DNA of 18,260 nt from an uncultured Lachnospiraceae bacterium (lineage in GTDB: Bacteria > Bacillota > Clostridia > Lachnospirales > Lachnospiraceae): the NCBI GenBank assembly GCA_900548905.1, contig URMK01000089.1:1-18260 (forward strand), given 5' to 3'. This document shows, piece by piece, positions 1 to 7,669 of this stretch (position 1 is its first letter; every line of letters starts with the position of its first letter). The notes beneath the pieces are model-generated. The model did not search any database. It worked only from the letters and a program-made list of their open reading frames with translations, and was not told the origin of the DNA. The position numbers and the translations under genes are program-made.

Positions 1-477
1 ATAGATATCCTGGCGCAGAGTATAATCTCCCACTGTTTCTGCAAGATTCCTGCGGACTTTTCCCATCATCTGATGCGTATAGTCTTCCCCTCCGTATCCA
101 ATTCCCATTGCCATGGAAAAACAATCCCTGATTTGTATCGGCCTTTTTGCGGCTCTGATATATATGCCTCCGTCCTCTCCTGTATCCGCAACCATAGTAT
201 CCTTCCACTCCGGAAAGTACTCATAAAGGGGATCATCCATAAGGAAACGGCCTCTTTCAAACAGCATCATCGCTGCGGTACATATAATCACTTTAGTCGT
301 TGAAAACTGCCGGTAAACAGTGTCCGGCGTAATTATTTTCTTTTTTTCCAAATCTGCATAGCCATAGTAGCCTTCATACAGCAGCTCGTTGTTTTGTACT
401 ACCGCGCAGCCACAGCCCGCAGGCCCGTTTTTTACATGCTCTTTCAGAAAATCATCTAAATATATAAAACTGCCCAT
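1..477 (-). CDS. Serine beta-lactamase-like hydrolase (family VIII esterase type), partial
   Basis: N-terminal 159 residues of a PF00144-type serine hydrolase; the reading frame stays open to the window edge, so the C-terminus is not visible. The start ATG (475-477) follows GGGAGGG with a 6-base spacer. The SxxK motif is in YRQFSTTK (Ser59, Lys62), the nucleophile and general base of class C beta-lactamases, DD-peptidases and family VIII esterases. It is an obvious paralogue of the hydrolase at 3783-4946: both begin with NGPAGCGCA, then LYEGY.GYA, and then YRQ.S.TK and FPEW blocks. There is no signal peptide, so it is probably cytoplasmic. It is the last visible gene of the transporter operon, 93 bases after the binding protein. 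I infer ester or amide hydrolysis of the imported compound; true beta-lactamase activity is unlikely without export. Confidence 0.88.
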   Translation of the reverse strand, partial: MGSFIYLDDFLKEHVKNGPAGCGCAVVQNNELLYEGYYGYADLEKKKIITPDTVYRQFSTTKVIICTAAMMLFERGRFLMDDPLYEYFPEWKDTMVADTGEDGGIYIRAAKRPIQIRDCFSMAMGIGYGGEDYTHQMMGKVRRNLAETVGDYTLRQDIY

Positions 478-517
478 ATGTAACCCTCCCTAATGTTATC
501 GTTCTTTCCATCCTGTA

Positions 518-552
518 CCTCTGATAAGAGGGGAAGGAGTCTCCTCCTCCCC
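518..552 (-). other. Two overlapping, mutually exclusive hairpins after the binding-protein gene
   Basis: Two stems share bases 530-531. One pairs CCTCT (518-522) with AGAGG (527-531). The other pairs GGGGA (530-534) and GGAG (536-539) with CTCC (544-547) and TCCCC (548-552), with one bulged A. They lie 18 bases beyond the binding-protein stop. No T-run follows on the minus strand, so this is not a standard intrinsic terminator. It could cap the 3' end of the binding-protein message or lower readthrough into the next gene. Confidence 0.35.
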
Positions 553-570
553 GGCTATCCACTTTTTCTG

Positions 571-1929
571 TCAGTTTCCTTCCTGTGCATTAATATCTGT
601 CACAATTTTGTCTGCATTTTTCTGAGCTTCCTCCAGCAGGCCTTCCGTGTTATCTTCATACACTACCTGCTCAAAGAATGGTACCATCACATCATTCAGC
701 ATACTCATCCATCCACTGAAATTTCCGGGTGCGACCGAATCCGCACAAATATCTGTATCTGTAACCGTAATTGCCTTCAGTTTCGGATTCTCCATGTATT
801 CCGCGGAATTCATAACCGGTATATAGTATGCAGGATAACCTATTTCATCAGACCATCTGTAAACAGCTGTTGCAGTCAGATCCGTTCCTTCATTTCCTGT
901 ATGCCACCACTGGATAAATCTCTCGCAGGCCAGCTTCTCCGCGTTATCTGCCTGGTTTGTAATGGAAAAACATTGTGTATTGGAAGGAACATGCTTGCCC
1001 CCTTCATCATACGGAAGCGGGGTGATTCCATAATTAATGCCATTGCTGTCCAGATCTGCGGTAAGCCATGCGCCAGTTACATAAAGCCCCAGCTGGTTAG
1101 CAATAAACATAGTGTCCATATCTCCTTCAACCGGATTATTCCCGGATTCAAACTGTCCCTTGAACCATTCTACAAATCTTTCATAACCCGTATTACCGGA
1201 AAAATGTGCTTCCCATTTGCCGCTGTCATTCTGTTCTACCATAAGTCCGCCAAACATCTGCATCAGACACGCATTAGCCCCAACATTACCATAAGTCAAA
1301 CCGGAACCATAAACATGCCTTTCCTGATTCGTTATTTTACCTGCAATTTCTGTCCACTCCTCATAAGACTTAGGCGGCATTTCCGGATCTAAGCCTGCCT
1401 CCTGAAATAAATCCTTATTCCAATATACATAATAGCTGCTTATCTGGAACGGTATTCCATACAAACCGTCATCTGTAGCGCAGGCATCCAGATAAGTAGG
1501 AACAAAATCCTCTTTATTTAAAGTTGTATTGTCCCAGATATCACTTACATCCGCCAACTGTCCTTCATAGGAATACTTTCCTGCGGCACTGCTCAGAATT
1601 AAATCCGGCCCGGCGCCCGCGGCCATTGATGTGACAAACTTGTTTCCAAAATCAGATGAAATATCCATTTCCACCGTTATATCCCATGGATTGTTTTTAT
1701 TGAATTCATCCACCAGTTCGATCAATACCTGTCCGTCAGAGCCTGTCCACCCATTCCAAAATTGAATTGTTATCGGTCCCCCTGATGCTTCCTGTGAATC
1801 CTGTGTTTTTACAGTTTCCATTTCCGTTTTTGATACAGTTTCCTTTCCATCCTCTTTTTTTTGCCCGCAGCCTGTTAACATACTTCCAATTAATGTGATA
1901 CAAAGTATTGCTGATACCCATTTTCTCAT
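571..1929 (-). CDS. Extracellular sugar-binding lipoprotein of an ABC importer (family 1)
   Basis: A 452-residue solute-binding protein of the MalE/UgpB type that delivers a carbohydrate or related compound to the permeases at 4963-6706. The lipoprotein signal is clear: a basic MRKW start, a hydrophobic core and the lipobox LTGC with the lipidated Cys21. A Ser/Thr/Glu-rich linker follows, and the mature domain opens with TIQFWNGWTGSDG, a usual family start. GYGIPF-like (LYGIPFQ) and YWNKDLFQEAGLDP blocks are also typical. Length fits the family. The start ATG is preceded by GGGAGG (1939-1944). It lies after the two permeases and two hydrolases, an unusual position because the binding protein often comes first. 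The 77-base gap to the upstream gene could hold a weak extra promoter, but I see no convincing one. Confidence 0.95.
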   Translation of the reverse strand: MRKWVSAILCITLIGSMLTGCGQKKEDGKETVSKTEMETVKTQDSQEASGGPITIQFWNGWTGSDGQVLIELVDEFNKNNPWDITVEMDISSDFGNKFVTSMAAGAGPDLILSSAAGKYSYEGQLADVSDIWDNTTLNKEDFVPTYLDACATDDGLYGIPFQISSYYVYWNKDLFQEAGLDPEMPPKSYEEWTEIAGKITNQERHVYGSGLTYGNVGANACLMQMFGGLMVEQNDSGKWEAHFSGNTGYERFVEWFKGQFESGNNPVEGDMDTMFIANQLGLYVTGAWLTADLDSNGINYGITPLPYDEGGKHVPSNTQCFSITNQADNAEKLACERFIQWWHTGNEGTDLTATAVYRWSDEIGYPAYYIPVMNSAEYMENPKLKAITVTDTDICADSVAPGNFSGWMSMLNDVMVPFFEQVVYEDNTEGLLEEAQKNADKIVTDINAQEGN

Positions 1930-2006
1930 TTTCCTTTACCTCCCGATAAATTTGCTGTTTCCTTTTTATAGCTCTTTTTACGTAACCCCTTTTTGTGTTG
2001 TTACTA

Positions 2007-3740
2007 TTACTTTGATACATTTTTTCCTGCCGGTAAAACGATACAGGATGGATATTCCTTACAATGAAATATTTTTTGTTCAGCCTTTTTCCCTGCCGCT
2101 TCATACCCTGCTCTGCCCCCCGTATTCAGATTACAATCTGCATCAGGAAACAGACTGCTGGTTATTTCCATCCGCAGAGCATGCCCTTTTTTCAAAACAA
2201 TCGCCGTATTTCCAACAGGAATCCTATATTCATAAATCTTTCCCGGCTCCAGCAATTCCTCCTTCTGCCCATTACGGTACCGTGCGCGCACCAGTTTCTT
2301 CATAAGGCAAAACGCCGTACCATCCTCCCATACATCAATCAGCTTACAAACATAGTCCGTATCCACAGCTGAAGAAGATGCATATATATAAGCTTCTACG
2401 GGACCTATTATTTCCAGTTCCCCATTCAGAGGTTCTGTCGTATAAACCAATACATCATCCCTGTTTTCGTTAACCCTCTGATCCTGTGTAACAGCAGCAT
2501 AAGGATATTCCTTTGTGGGCTTTATCTCTGAAGGTACAGGATTATCCGGATCATATGTATAGCAATCCTCCGGCTCGTCCCCCGGCCTATTCCAGCTTAA
2601 AAGGCCATCGCCTTTCATGGTATTGGAATGTCCCTCACTGTGTAAATACATTTTCTTATAACAGGTATCCGGAACCGGCCAATCTTTTTCTGTCCGCCAT
2701 TGGTTGATTCCCATAACAAACAGATGCACCGGATTTCCTGACATAAACTCACTATCTTTTCCTTTAATCCAGAAATCATACCAATCTGCAATTTTCCCCG
2801 ATATGTCAATTGCGTCTCCGCCGGCCTCTTCGCCAAAATACTGCCCCAGCAAGCTGTCCGACAATACATCACCATGCTGCCACGGGCCTACAATTAATCT
2901 TCCTCCCTTCCTTACTCTTTCATTCCCTCCTCTTTTCTTAAATTCCACATAATTATATATCGTTTCATCGCGCAGGAAATCATTCCAACCGGTAAGCTCG
3001 AAAGCCGGTACCTGAACCTGTTCAAAGCCTTCCGTTCTTCCTATCTCTTTCAGATAATCAATATTTGTTATGTTTTCCAACAGTTCCCTTTGAAAAGAAA
3101 GCATAGGAATTTCATCCAAACACGCCGCCGGCATATCCTTCAGAGGCCGAAAGCGCAGCTGTTCCTCACTGTCCTTCAGATATTTCTTCATCACCCGTTT
3201 TGTCTCTTCCGATAAAACGGGATGGTATTTATCATTATCAAACGCTCTGCCATATATCCAAAAAAACAATACCGGAGAAAAGATACCAAATCCATAAACA
3301 GCCGGAAATTTAGTCCATGAGGTCTGGAATGGGCAAATAGCCTTTAAATGGGGTGGTTGTGCCCGGGCGGCGGCCAGCTGCGAAAAACCGTGATAAGATT
3401 CTCCCATCATCCCCACATTTCCGTCACACCATTCCATGGCTGCGATTGCTTCTATTGTATCAAATCCATCTTCGTCCTGATGTCCTGATGGATCCAGGAT
3501 TCCCTCGGAATTTGCAGATCCGCGTACATCCTGAATTACCACATTATATCCCCTGGCAGCCAGTTTATGAGCATGCATATATCCCGACAGCGGATTGATA
3601 TTATCTTTTAAATAAGGGGTTCTGTTGACAATTGCAGGATATTTCTTTTCATTATCCGGACGGTACACATCACAGTACAATACCGTTCCGTCTCTCATTG
3701 TAACTGGTATGTCATACAATATTTTAATATTTTCTCTCAT
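2007..3740 (-). CDS. CocE/NonD-type acyl hydrolase (X-Pro dipeptidyl-peptidase S15 family)
   Basis: A 577-residue alpha/beta-hydrolase related to cocaine esterase, alpha-amino-ester hydrolases and glutaryl-acylases. The S15 fold opens with VTMRDGTVLYCDVYRP, and VIQDVRGSANSEG gives the characteristic oxyanion-side loop. The nucleophile elbow is GESYHG with Ser115. The acid is probably Asp254 in GWNDF and the base His289 in GPWQHG, matching the Ser/Asp/His spacing of CocE. After about residue 340 comes the beta-rich C-terminal domain of the family, with VEAYIYASSSAVDTDYVCKL and a DVWEDG segment. No signal peptide is visible, so it should act in the cytoplasm. ATG follows AAGGAGAGG closely. It sits 42 bases after the beta-lactamase-like gene. 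It probably cleaves an ester or amide bond of the imported compound; the exact substrate is unknown. Confidence 0.93.
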   Translation of the reverse strand: MRENIKILYDIPVTMRDGTVLYCDVYRPDNEKKYPAIVNRTPYLKDNINPLSGYMHAHKLAARGYNVVIQDVRGSANSEGILDPSGHQDEDGFDTIEAIAAMEWCDGNVGMMGESYHGFSQLAAARAQPPHLKAICPFQTSWTKFPAVYGFGIFSPVLFFWIYGRAFDNDKYHPVLSEETKRVMKKYLKDSEEQLRFRPLKDMPAACLDEIPMLSFQRELLENITNIDYLKEIGRTEGFEQVQVPAFELTGWNDFLRDETIYNYVEFKKRGGNERVRKGGRLIVGPWQHGDVLSDSLLGQYFGEEAGGDAIDISGKIADWYDFWIKGKDSEFMSGNPVHLFVMGINQWRTEKDWPVPDTCYKKMYLHSEGHSNTMKGDGLLSWNRPGDEPEDCYTYDPDNPVPSEIKPTKEYPYAAVTQDQRVNENRDDVLVYTTEPLNGELEIIGPVEAYIYASSSAVDTDYVCKLIDVWEDGTAFCLMKKLVRARYRNGQKEELLEPGKIYEYRIPVGNTAIVLKKGHALRMEITSSLFPDADCNLNTGGRAGYEAAGKKAEQKIFHCKEYPSCIVLPAGKNVSK

Positions 3741-3782
3741 GCCTCTCCTTCACCCGTTAATAAATGCCATTATTTATATTTT

Positions 3783-4946
3783 CTAATCCAGACAGCCATA
3801 CGCGCAGGCTCTGACCCGTAAATGATGGAATCTCTCCCTATTGGGCGCCATCTGATGCATATAGACCACAGATACGCCCTCGCTGGGATCAATAGATGCC
3901 CATGTCCCTGAACCGCCGGTCCAACCAAATTCACCCGGAGAACTGTTGCTTCCTCCCGCTGCCGGATCCAACAATGTCCGTACTCCCAAGCCGTAGCCAT
4001 AGCCAGCTAAATAAGAATTCTGGAAATCCTTCAGCTGCCTTCCTGAAAGCTGGTTTTTCCTCATCAAATCAATTGTTTTTCTTCCCATTATCTGTTCTTT
4101 CTTATGTATTCCTCCATTGGCCAGCATCTGGGTAAAACTGATAAAATCCTTTACGGTTGAAAATAACCTGGGGCATCCCATTCTATTTTCTTCCCCGGGT
4201 TCTGATTTATTGTCCATCATGGCTCTGCCGGGTGTAAGTGTTCCATCTTCTTTTTTTTCATAAAATACGGCCATCCGTTCTTTAATATCCCCAAAATAAA
4301 TCATACCCGTATCATTCATTTCCAATGGTTCAAATAAGTATTTTGCCAGCGCATCCTGAATCTCCATTCCCGTTATCACCTCAATCAGCCCGGCTGCCAG
4401 TTCACTGCCAAAACCGTACAGCCAATGTGATCCCGGTTCAAAGGCGATGGGAACTCGGGAAACGGCTCTGATTTCCTCCCGCAGCGTATAATGCCCTCTC
4501 TTTTTCAATTCTTCTGTTACCCGGTAAATTTCTTTTCCTGTCGGAGTGTCATCGGGCATATGTCCATACGGAAGCCCGCAGGACATACTCATTATATGCC
4601 TGATCTGGATAGCCCTTTCAGCCTGACATATCTGATAAGTGCCATCAATGTCCTTTACATATTTCCTTGTTTCCCTCCATTCCGGGAAATACTCACTGAT
4701 AGGATCATCCAGCAAAAATTTCCCTTTTTCGAACAGCATCATACAAAGAGTATATATTGCAATCTTTGTCATCGAATACTGTCTGTACACAGTATTCTCC
4801 GTAACAGGCAGTTTCCGTTCTTTGTTGGCGTATCCGAAGTATCCTTCATAAAGAATTTCTCCCTTTCTGGCTATAGCACAACCACAGCCGGCAGGCCCAT
4901 TCTCAACAAAACTCTGCAATAATGCATCCATATCCCTGAATCCCAT
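3783..4946 (-). CDS. Serine beta-lactamase-like hydrolase (PF00144, family VIII esterase type)
   Basis: A complete 387-residue serine hydrolase. Motif 1 is SxxK in YRQYSMTK (Ser58, Lys61). Motif 2 is a Tyr in HWLYGFGSELAAGLIEVITG (Tyr177), the tyrosine that assists the base in class C enzymes and family VIII esterases. Motif 3 is WTGG (342-345), where many esterases have WxG instead of KTG. This favours esterase over beta-lactamase function. There is no export signal. A GGAAGGGG ribosome binding site lies 6 bases before ATG, and the upstream permease gene ends 16 bases away, so it is translationally linked to the transporter. The hydrolase at the left window edge is a paralogue. The operon may need two acyl-ester specificities, or this may be a recent duplication. 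Confidence 0.93.
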   Translation of the reverse strand: MGFRDMDALLQSFVENGPAGCGCAIARKGEILYEGYFGYANKERKLPVTENTVYRQYSMTKIAIYTLCMMLFEKGKFLLDDPISEYFPEWRETRKYVKDIDGTYQICQAERAIQIRHIMSMSCGLPYGHMPDDTPTGKEIYRVTEELKKRGHYTLREEIRAVSRVPIAFEPGSHWLYGFGSELAAGLIEVITGMEIQDALAKYLFEPLEMNDTGMIYFGDIKERMAVFYEKKEDGTLTPGRAMMDNKSEPGEENRMGCPRLFSTVKDFISFTQMLANGGIHKKEQIMGRKTIDLMRKNQLSGRQLKDFQNSYLAGYGYGLGVRTLLDPAAGGSNSSPGEFGWTGGSGTWASIDPSEGVSVVYMHQMAPNRERFHHLRVRACAYGCLD

Positions 4947-4962
4947 ATTTATCCCCTTCCTT

Positions 4963-5796
4963 TTAACCTTTCAGTCCACTTGTCGCCGTACCTTCAACAA
5001 AATATTTCTGTCCCACCAGGTATAGAATAAACATTGGCAGAATGGATATGAAAGCTCCTGCAAACGCAGCGCCGTATTGAATTGTATTTTCACCCACAAA
5101 TAGCGCAAGGCCATTGGTCAATGTACGCATATCTGTGGAACTCGTAATCAGCAAAGGCCACAATAAATCATTCCATGCCCCATTTACTCCCAATATTATT
5201 AATGTCACCATAGTGGGTTTTACCAGAGGAAGCATAACTTTCCAAAACAGGCCGAATTCTGATATTCCATCAATTCTCGCAGCTTCCTCCAGTTCTTTCG
5301 GCAATGTTGTAAAGGCGGCCCTCATCATAAACACACTCATAGCTGATGCCAGTTTTGGGATAATCAGGCCCGCATAGGTATCATACATACCCATTTTATA
5401 TACCTCCATGAACAGAGGGACCATAATAACCTGAAAAGGTATCATCATCGTTGCCAATGTCATGATAAACAGCACATTTTTCCCTTTAAATTCCAGTCTT
5501 GCAAAAGCATATCCTGCCAGAGCATTTAAGAAAACGGAAGGGATTGTTGTCCCCAAAGCATAAATCACTGTGTTTATTACATATTTGTCCAGCTTTATCC
5601 GCTGCAGGACAGCCGTGAAATTCTGCAATGTCAATGATTCCGGGAAAAAATGAGGCGGAAAGGCAATGATTTGATTCTGCGGTTTAAAAGCACATAAGGT
5701 CATCCAGATAACCGGGATTAAAATAATAAGCCCCACTAATACAAGAACACAAAATACTGGTATGTATTGCAGATTTCTTTTCCATTTAGCATTCAT
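4963..5796 (-). CDS. ABC sugar-importer permease, MalG type
   Basis: A 277-residue inner-membrane permease of the carbohydrate uptake-1 family. It has a first helix at about residues 12-33 and about six hydrophobic segments overall. The EAA loop that contacts the ATPase reads EEAARIDGISEFGLFWKVMLP (about 170-190). The C-terminus ends with GTATSGLKG, typical of MalG proteins. I chose the ATG at 5794-5796 because AGGAGAGG (5801-5808) sits just upstream. An in-frame ATG at 5838 would overlap the preceding permease and lacks such a site. The preceding gene's TAG (5807-5809) lies inside this ribosome binding site, indicating translational coupling. No ATPase gene is visible; a shared MsmX-like ATPase elsewhere in the genome probably powers the importer. 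Confidence 0.95.
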   Translation of the reverse strand: MNAKWKRNLQYIPVFCVLVLVGLIILIPVIWMTLCAFKPQNQIIAFPPHFFPESLTLQNFTAVLQRIKLDKYVINTVIYALGTTIPSVFLNALAGYAFARLEFKGKNVLFIMTLATMMIPFQVIMVPLFMEVYKMGMYDTYAGLIIPKLASAMSVFMMRAAFTTLPKELEEAARIDGISEFGLFWKVMLPLVKPTMVTLIILGVNGAWNDLLWPLLITSSTDMRTLTNGLALFVGENTIQYGAAFAGAFISILPMFILYLVGQKYFVEGTATSGLKG

Positions 5797-5806
5797 ATTG
5801 CCTCTC

Positions 5807-6706
5807 CTAATTGTTCTTATTTTTAAACATTTTTCCATACATAATTACAGTTAATACTAAAATCAGTCCAAACAGAAATTCCGATAAAGCAGTGGCATAC
5901 CCTAACCTGTTCTGGGTCGAAAAAGCGCGGGTATATACATATGTGACCAATGATTCAGTCGTATAGTTAGGTCCTCCTCCTGTTGTAGTAAAAATAATGT
6001 CAAATACCTGCAGGGAACCTATCAGCCTGGTAATTAATATGAAGGAAAAGGTAGGCATGATTATTGGAATCGTAATTTTAAAGAACTGTTTTATTTTAGA
6101 GCAGCCGTCCAAATCAGCGGCTTCATATAAATCCTTCGGCACATTCTGCATTGCAGAAACGAAGATAATTGTAGATATTCCGAACGTCTTCCATACAGAC
6201 ATGAATATTATTACATAAATGGTAATATCAGGGGAATTCAGGAAATTGACTCCTCTTATTCCCATAAGCTCCAAAAAATATGTGAAAATTCCTACTGACG
6301 AATGCAGGAACATTCTCCACATTATAGCAACCGCCGTTGCAGAGCATATAATCGGAAGGAAATAAATTCCCCTGAATATTTTATTCTGTACGCTGTTCTT
6401 AGTTACCAGAGCTGCCAAAATCATGGCAACAATCATCTGGATTGGAACCTCCACTACAGCAAATTTTACAGTTACCCAAAGTCCATTCCAAAACCTGGGA
6501 TCCTGCAAAGCTTCTTGATAATTACCAAGTCCAATAAATTTGATATCATTCAAAAAAATATCGGCATCGAAAGTGCTTAAAAAGAATGATGCAATCATTG
6601 GAATAATACTGAACGTCACAAGCAAAATCATAACGGGTGCAATAAACAAATATGCGATATGTGACGGCTTATTCCAGAATGCCCGAAACCGTTCCCCCAA
6701 TTTCAT
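5807..6706 (-). CDS. ABC sugar-importer permease, MalF/UgpA type
   Basis: A 299-residue permease and first gene of the transporter operon. Helix 1 (AYLFIAPVMILLVTF region) starts about 17 residues in. The EAA loop reads YEAADLDGCSKIKQFFKITIP. FTTTGGGPNYTTESLVTYVY near the C-terminus is a strong MalF-family signature. The ATG at 6704-6706 is chosen because GGGAGG lies 7 bases upstream. Extending the frame to 6757 would begin inside the LacI operator and add a spurious MLKRNC leader, because the operator itself encodes LKRNC. The gene sits directly behind a -10 box and operator (6738-6762), so it is probably repressed by the LacI protein encoded at 10737-11813. Confidence 0.95.
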   Translation of the reverse strand: MKLGERFRAFWNKPSHIAYLFIAPVMILLVTFSIIPMIASFFLSTFDADIFLNDIKFIGLGNYQEALQDPRFWNGLWVTVKFAVVEVPIQMIVAMILAALVTKNSVQNKIFRGIYFLPIICSATAVAIMWRMFLHSSVGIFTYFLELMGIRGVNFLNSPDITIYVIIFMSVWKTFGISTIIFVSAMQNVPKDLYEAADLDGCSKIKQFFKITIPIIMPTFSFILITRLIGSLQVFDIIFTTTGGGPNYTTESLVTYVYTRAFSTQNRLGYATALSEFLFGLILVLTVIMYGKMFKNKNN

Positions 6707-6737
6707 TACCTTTCCTCCCTGTTCGCTCTTTGCTAAT

Positions 6738-6757
6738 TTGCAATTACGTTTTAGCAA
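6738..6757 (-). promoter_or_regulatory. LacI-type operator O1 for the permease operon
   Basis: On the + strand the site reads TTGCAATTACGTTTTAGCAA, an imperfect inverted repeat with TTGC/GCAA ends. The same design recurs at 10650-10669 and 11835-11854. The site starts immediately after the -10 hexamer, covering the expected transcription start, which is a repression position. An extra TTTGCTAATTTGC segment (6729-6741) adjoins it and may be a second half-site. Confidence 0.75.
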
Positions 6758-6786
6758 TTATAATGTTAATACACATCTGTTGAGAA
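6757..6786 (-). promoter_or_regulatory. Promoter of the permease-hydrolase-binding protein operon
   Basis: The -10 is a perfect TATAAT on the minus strand (6757-6762). The best -35 by spacing is TTCTCA (6781-6786), 18 bases upstream. A better-looking TTGACT (6786-6791) is 23 bases away, too far for normal sigma-A. It lies in the 114-base gap after the EstA-like gene and explains why the transporter genes can be expressed separately from the esterase-MFS operon. Confidence 0.65.
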
Positions 6787-6820
6787 GTCAACGTGTTTTT
6801 CATATTTCAGCAGTGAAATT

Positions 6821-7669
6821 TTATCTGTTTCGAATGGGAAGCCATTCGTAAAACGTCTTCTTTAGATAGGCATCCCAAAAAATCCAGTCATGTGAGTAAC
6901 CTTCCGGTTCCTCATATGTAAGACTATACCCCATTTTTAATAAAGCATCCCTGTCTCTTCGGACAACGTCCCGTATAAAATCATCTTTCCCAACTGCCAG
7001 AAACAACTCCGGAACCGGAATTTGTTCCTGCATATTGTGTTTGGCATAGACTGCCAAATCATATTCACTCCCCGGTATCTGATCCGGATTTCCAAAAGCT
7101 CCCTGTAATTTAGGCAGACTTTGTATCGTTTTAATCTGTTCAACCAGGTTATCGGTATCAATGCTGCACCCAATACCGCCGGACAGATCTACACATGTAG
7201 CATACAAGTCCGGCCTGCGCATTGACACCTCCAATGCCCCGTTTCCTCCCATCGCCATACCAACCACAAAGTTATCTTCCCTTTCCGGCGAGGACGCAAA
7301 TAAGGAACGTATCAAAACAGGCAATTCTTCCGTAATATATGTAAAATAACGAATCCCATATTTCGTATCCAGAAAAAAACTATCCTTCACCTGCGGTGTC
7401 ACAGTCATAACATTATTCTGCTCCGCATAAAATTCCACACGGCTCATCCTCTGAAACGTAGTATCATCATCGCCTCCGCCATGCATCAAATAGACCGTAG
7501 GGAGCTTCATCCCCGGGTGATAACATTTACGTAATTTCTCCGGTTCCCCCATCTGGTTTTCTGAAGCACACGCCATATTATAAGTATACTTTCCCGTGGG
7601 ATAAGTAACTGTAATATCCGTATACATTCCCAACACTTCCGAATGATAATTAAATCTTAAGACTCCCAT
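6821..7669 (-). CDS. EstA/esterase-D-like alpha/beta-hydrolase lacking the nucleophile serine
   Basis: A 282-residue protein of the tributyrin-esterase / S-formylglutathione-hydrolase-like family (PF00756). The oxyanion region VYLMHGGGDD (59-68) is intact, as are an acid in VGKDDF (Asp229 or Asp230) and the histidine of GYSHDW (His260). The nucleophile elbow, usually GLSMGG, reads GMAMGG here: residue 139 is Ala, encoded by GCG at 7253-7255, one base from TCG serine. The frame is otherwise clean with no decay, so this looks like a maintained pseudoenzyme or a changed mechanism. A sequencing error cannot be excluded. The start ATG abuts the TAA of the MFS gene (TAAATG) and uses GGAGAGG inside it, so the two are translationally coupled. 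No signal peptide. Confidence 0.9.
   Translation of the reverse strand: MGVLRFNYHSEVLGMYTDITVTYPTGKYTYNMACASENQMGEPEKLRKCYHPGMKLPTVYLMHGGGDDDTTFQRMSRVEFYAEQNNVMTVTPQVKDSFFLDTKYGIRYFTYITEELPVLIRSLFASSPEREDNFVVGMAMGGNGALEVSMRRPDLYATCVDLSGGIGCSIDTDNLVEQIKTIQSLPKLQGAFGNPDQIPGSEYDLAVYAKHNMQEQIPVPELFLAVGKDDFIRDVVRRDRDALLKMGYSLTYEEPEGYSHDWIFWDAYLKKTFYEWLPIRNR

Noticed and set aside
493..1392. Long + strand open frame of 299 codons
   Set aside because: It lies entirely antisense to the well-supported sugar-binding protein. The translation is low-complexity and Cys/Ile-rich without recognisable domains, and there is no supporting ribosome binding site.
1736..2104. Minus-strand open frame spanning the CocE-binding protein gap
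   Set aside because: It overlaps both real genes in another frame, and its translation is Lys/Arg/Asn-rich with no domain.
3783..4946. True beta-lactamase (antibiotic resistance) call for the two PF00144 proteins
   Set aside because: There is no export signal, motif 3 is WTGG rather than KTG, and the setting is catabolic with sugar transport. Family VIII esterase-type activity fits better.
6707..6757. Upstream extension of the first permease to a start at 6757
   Set aside because: It would start translation inside the operator next to the -10 box. The GGGAGG site clearly serves the ATG at 6704-6706.
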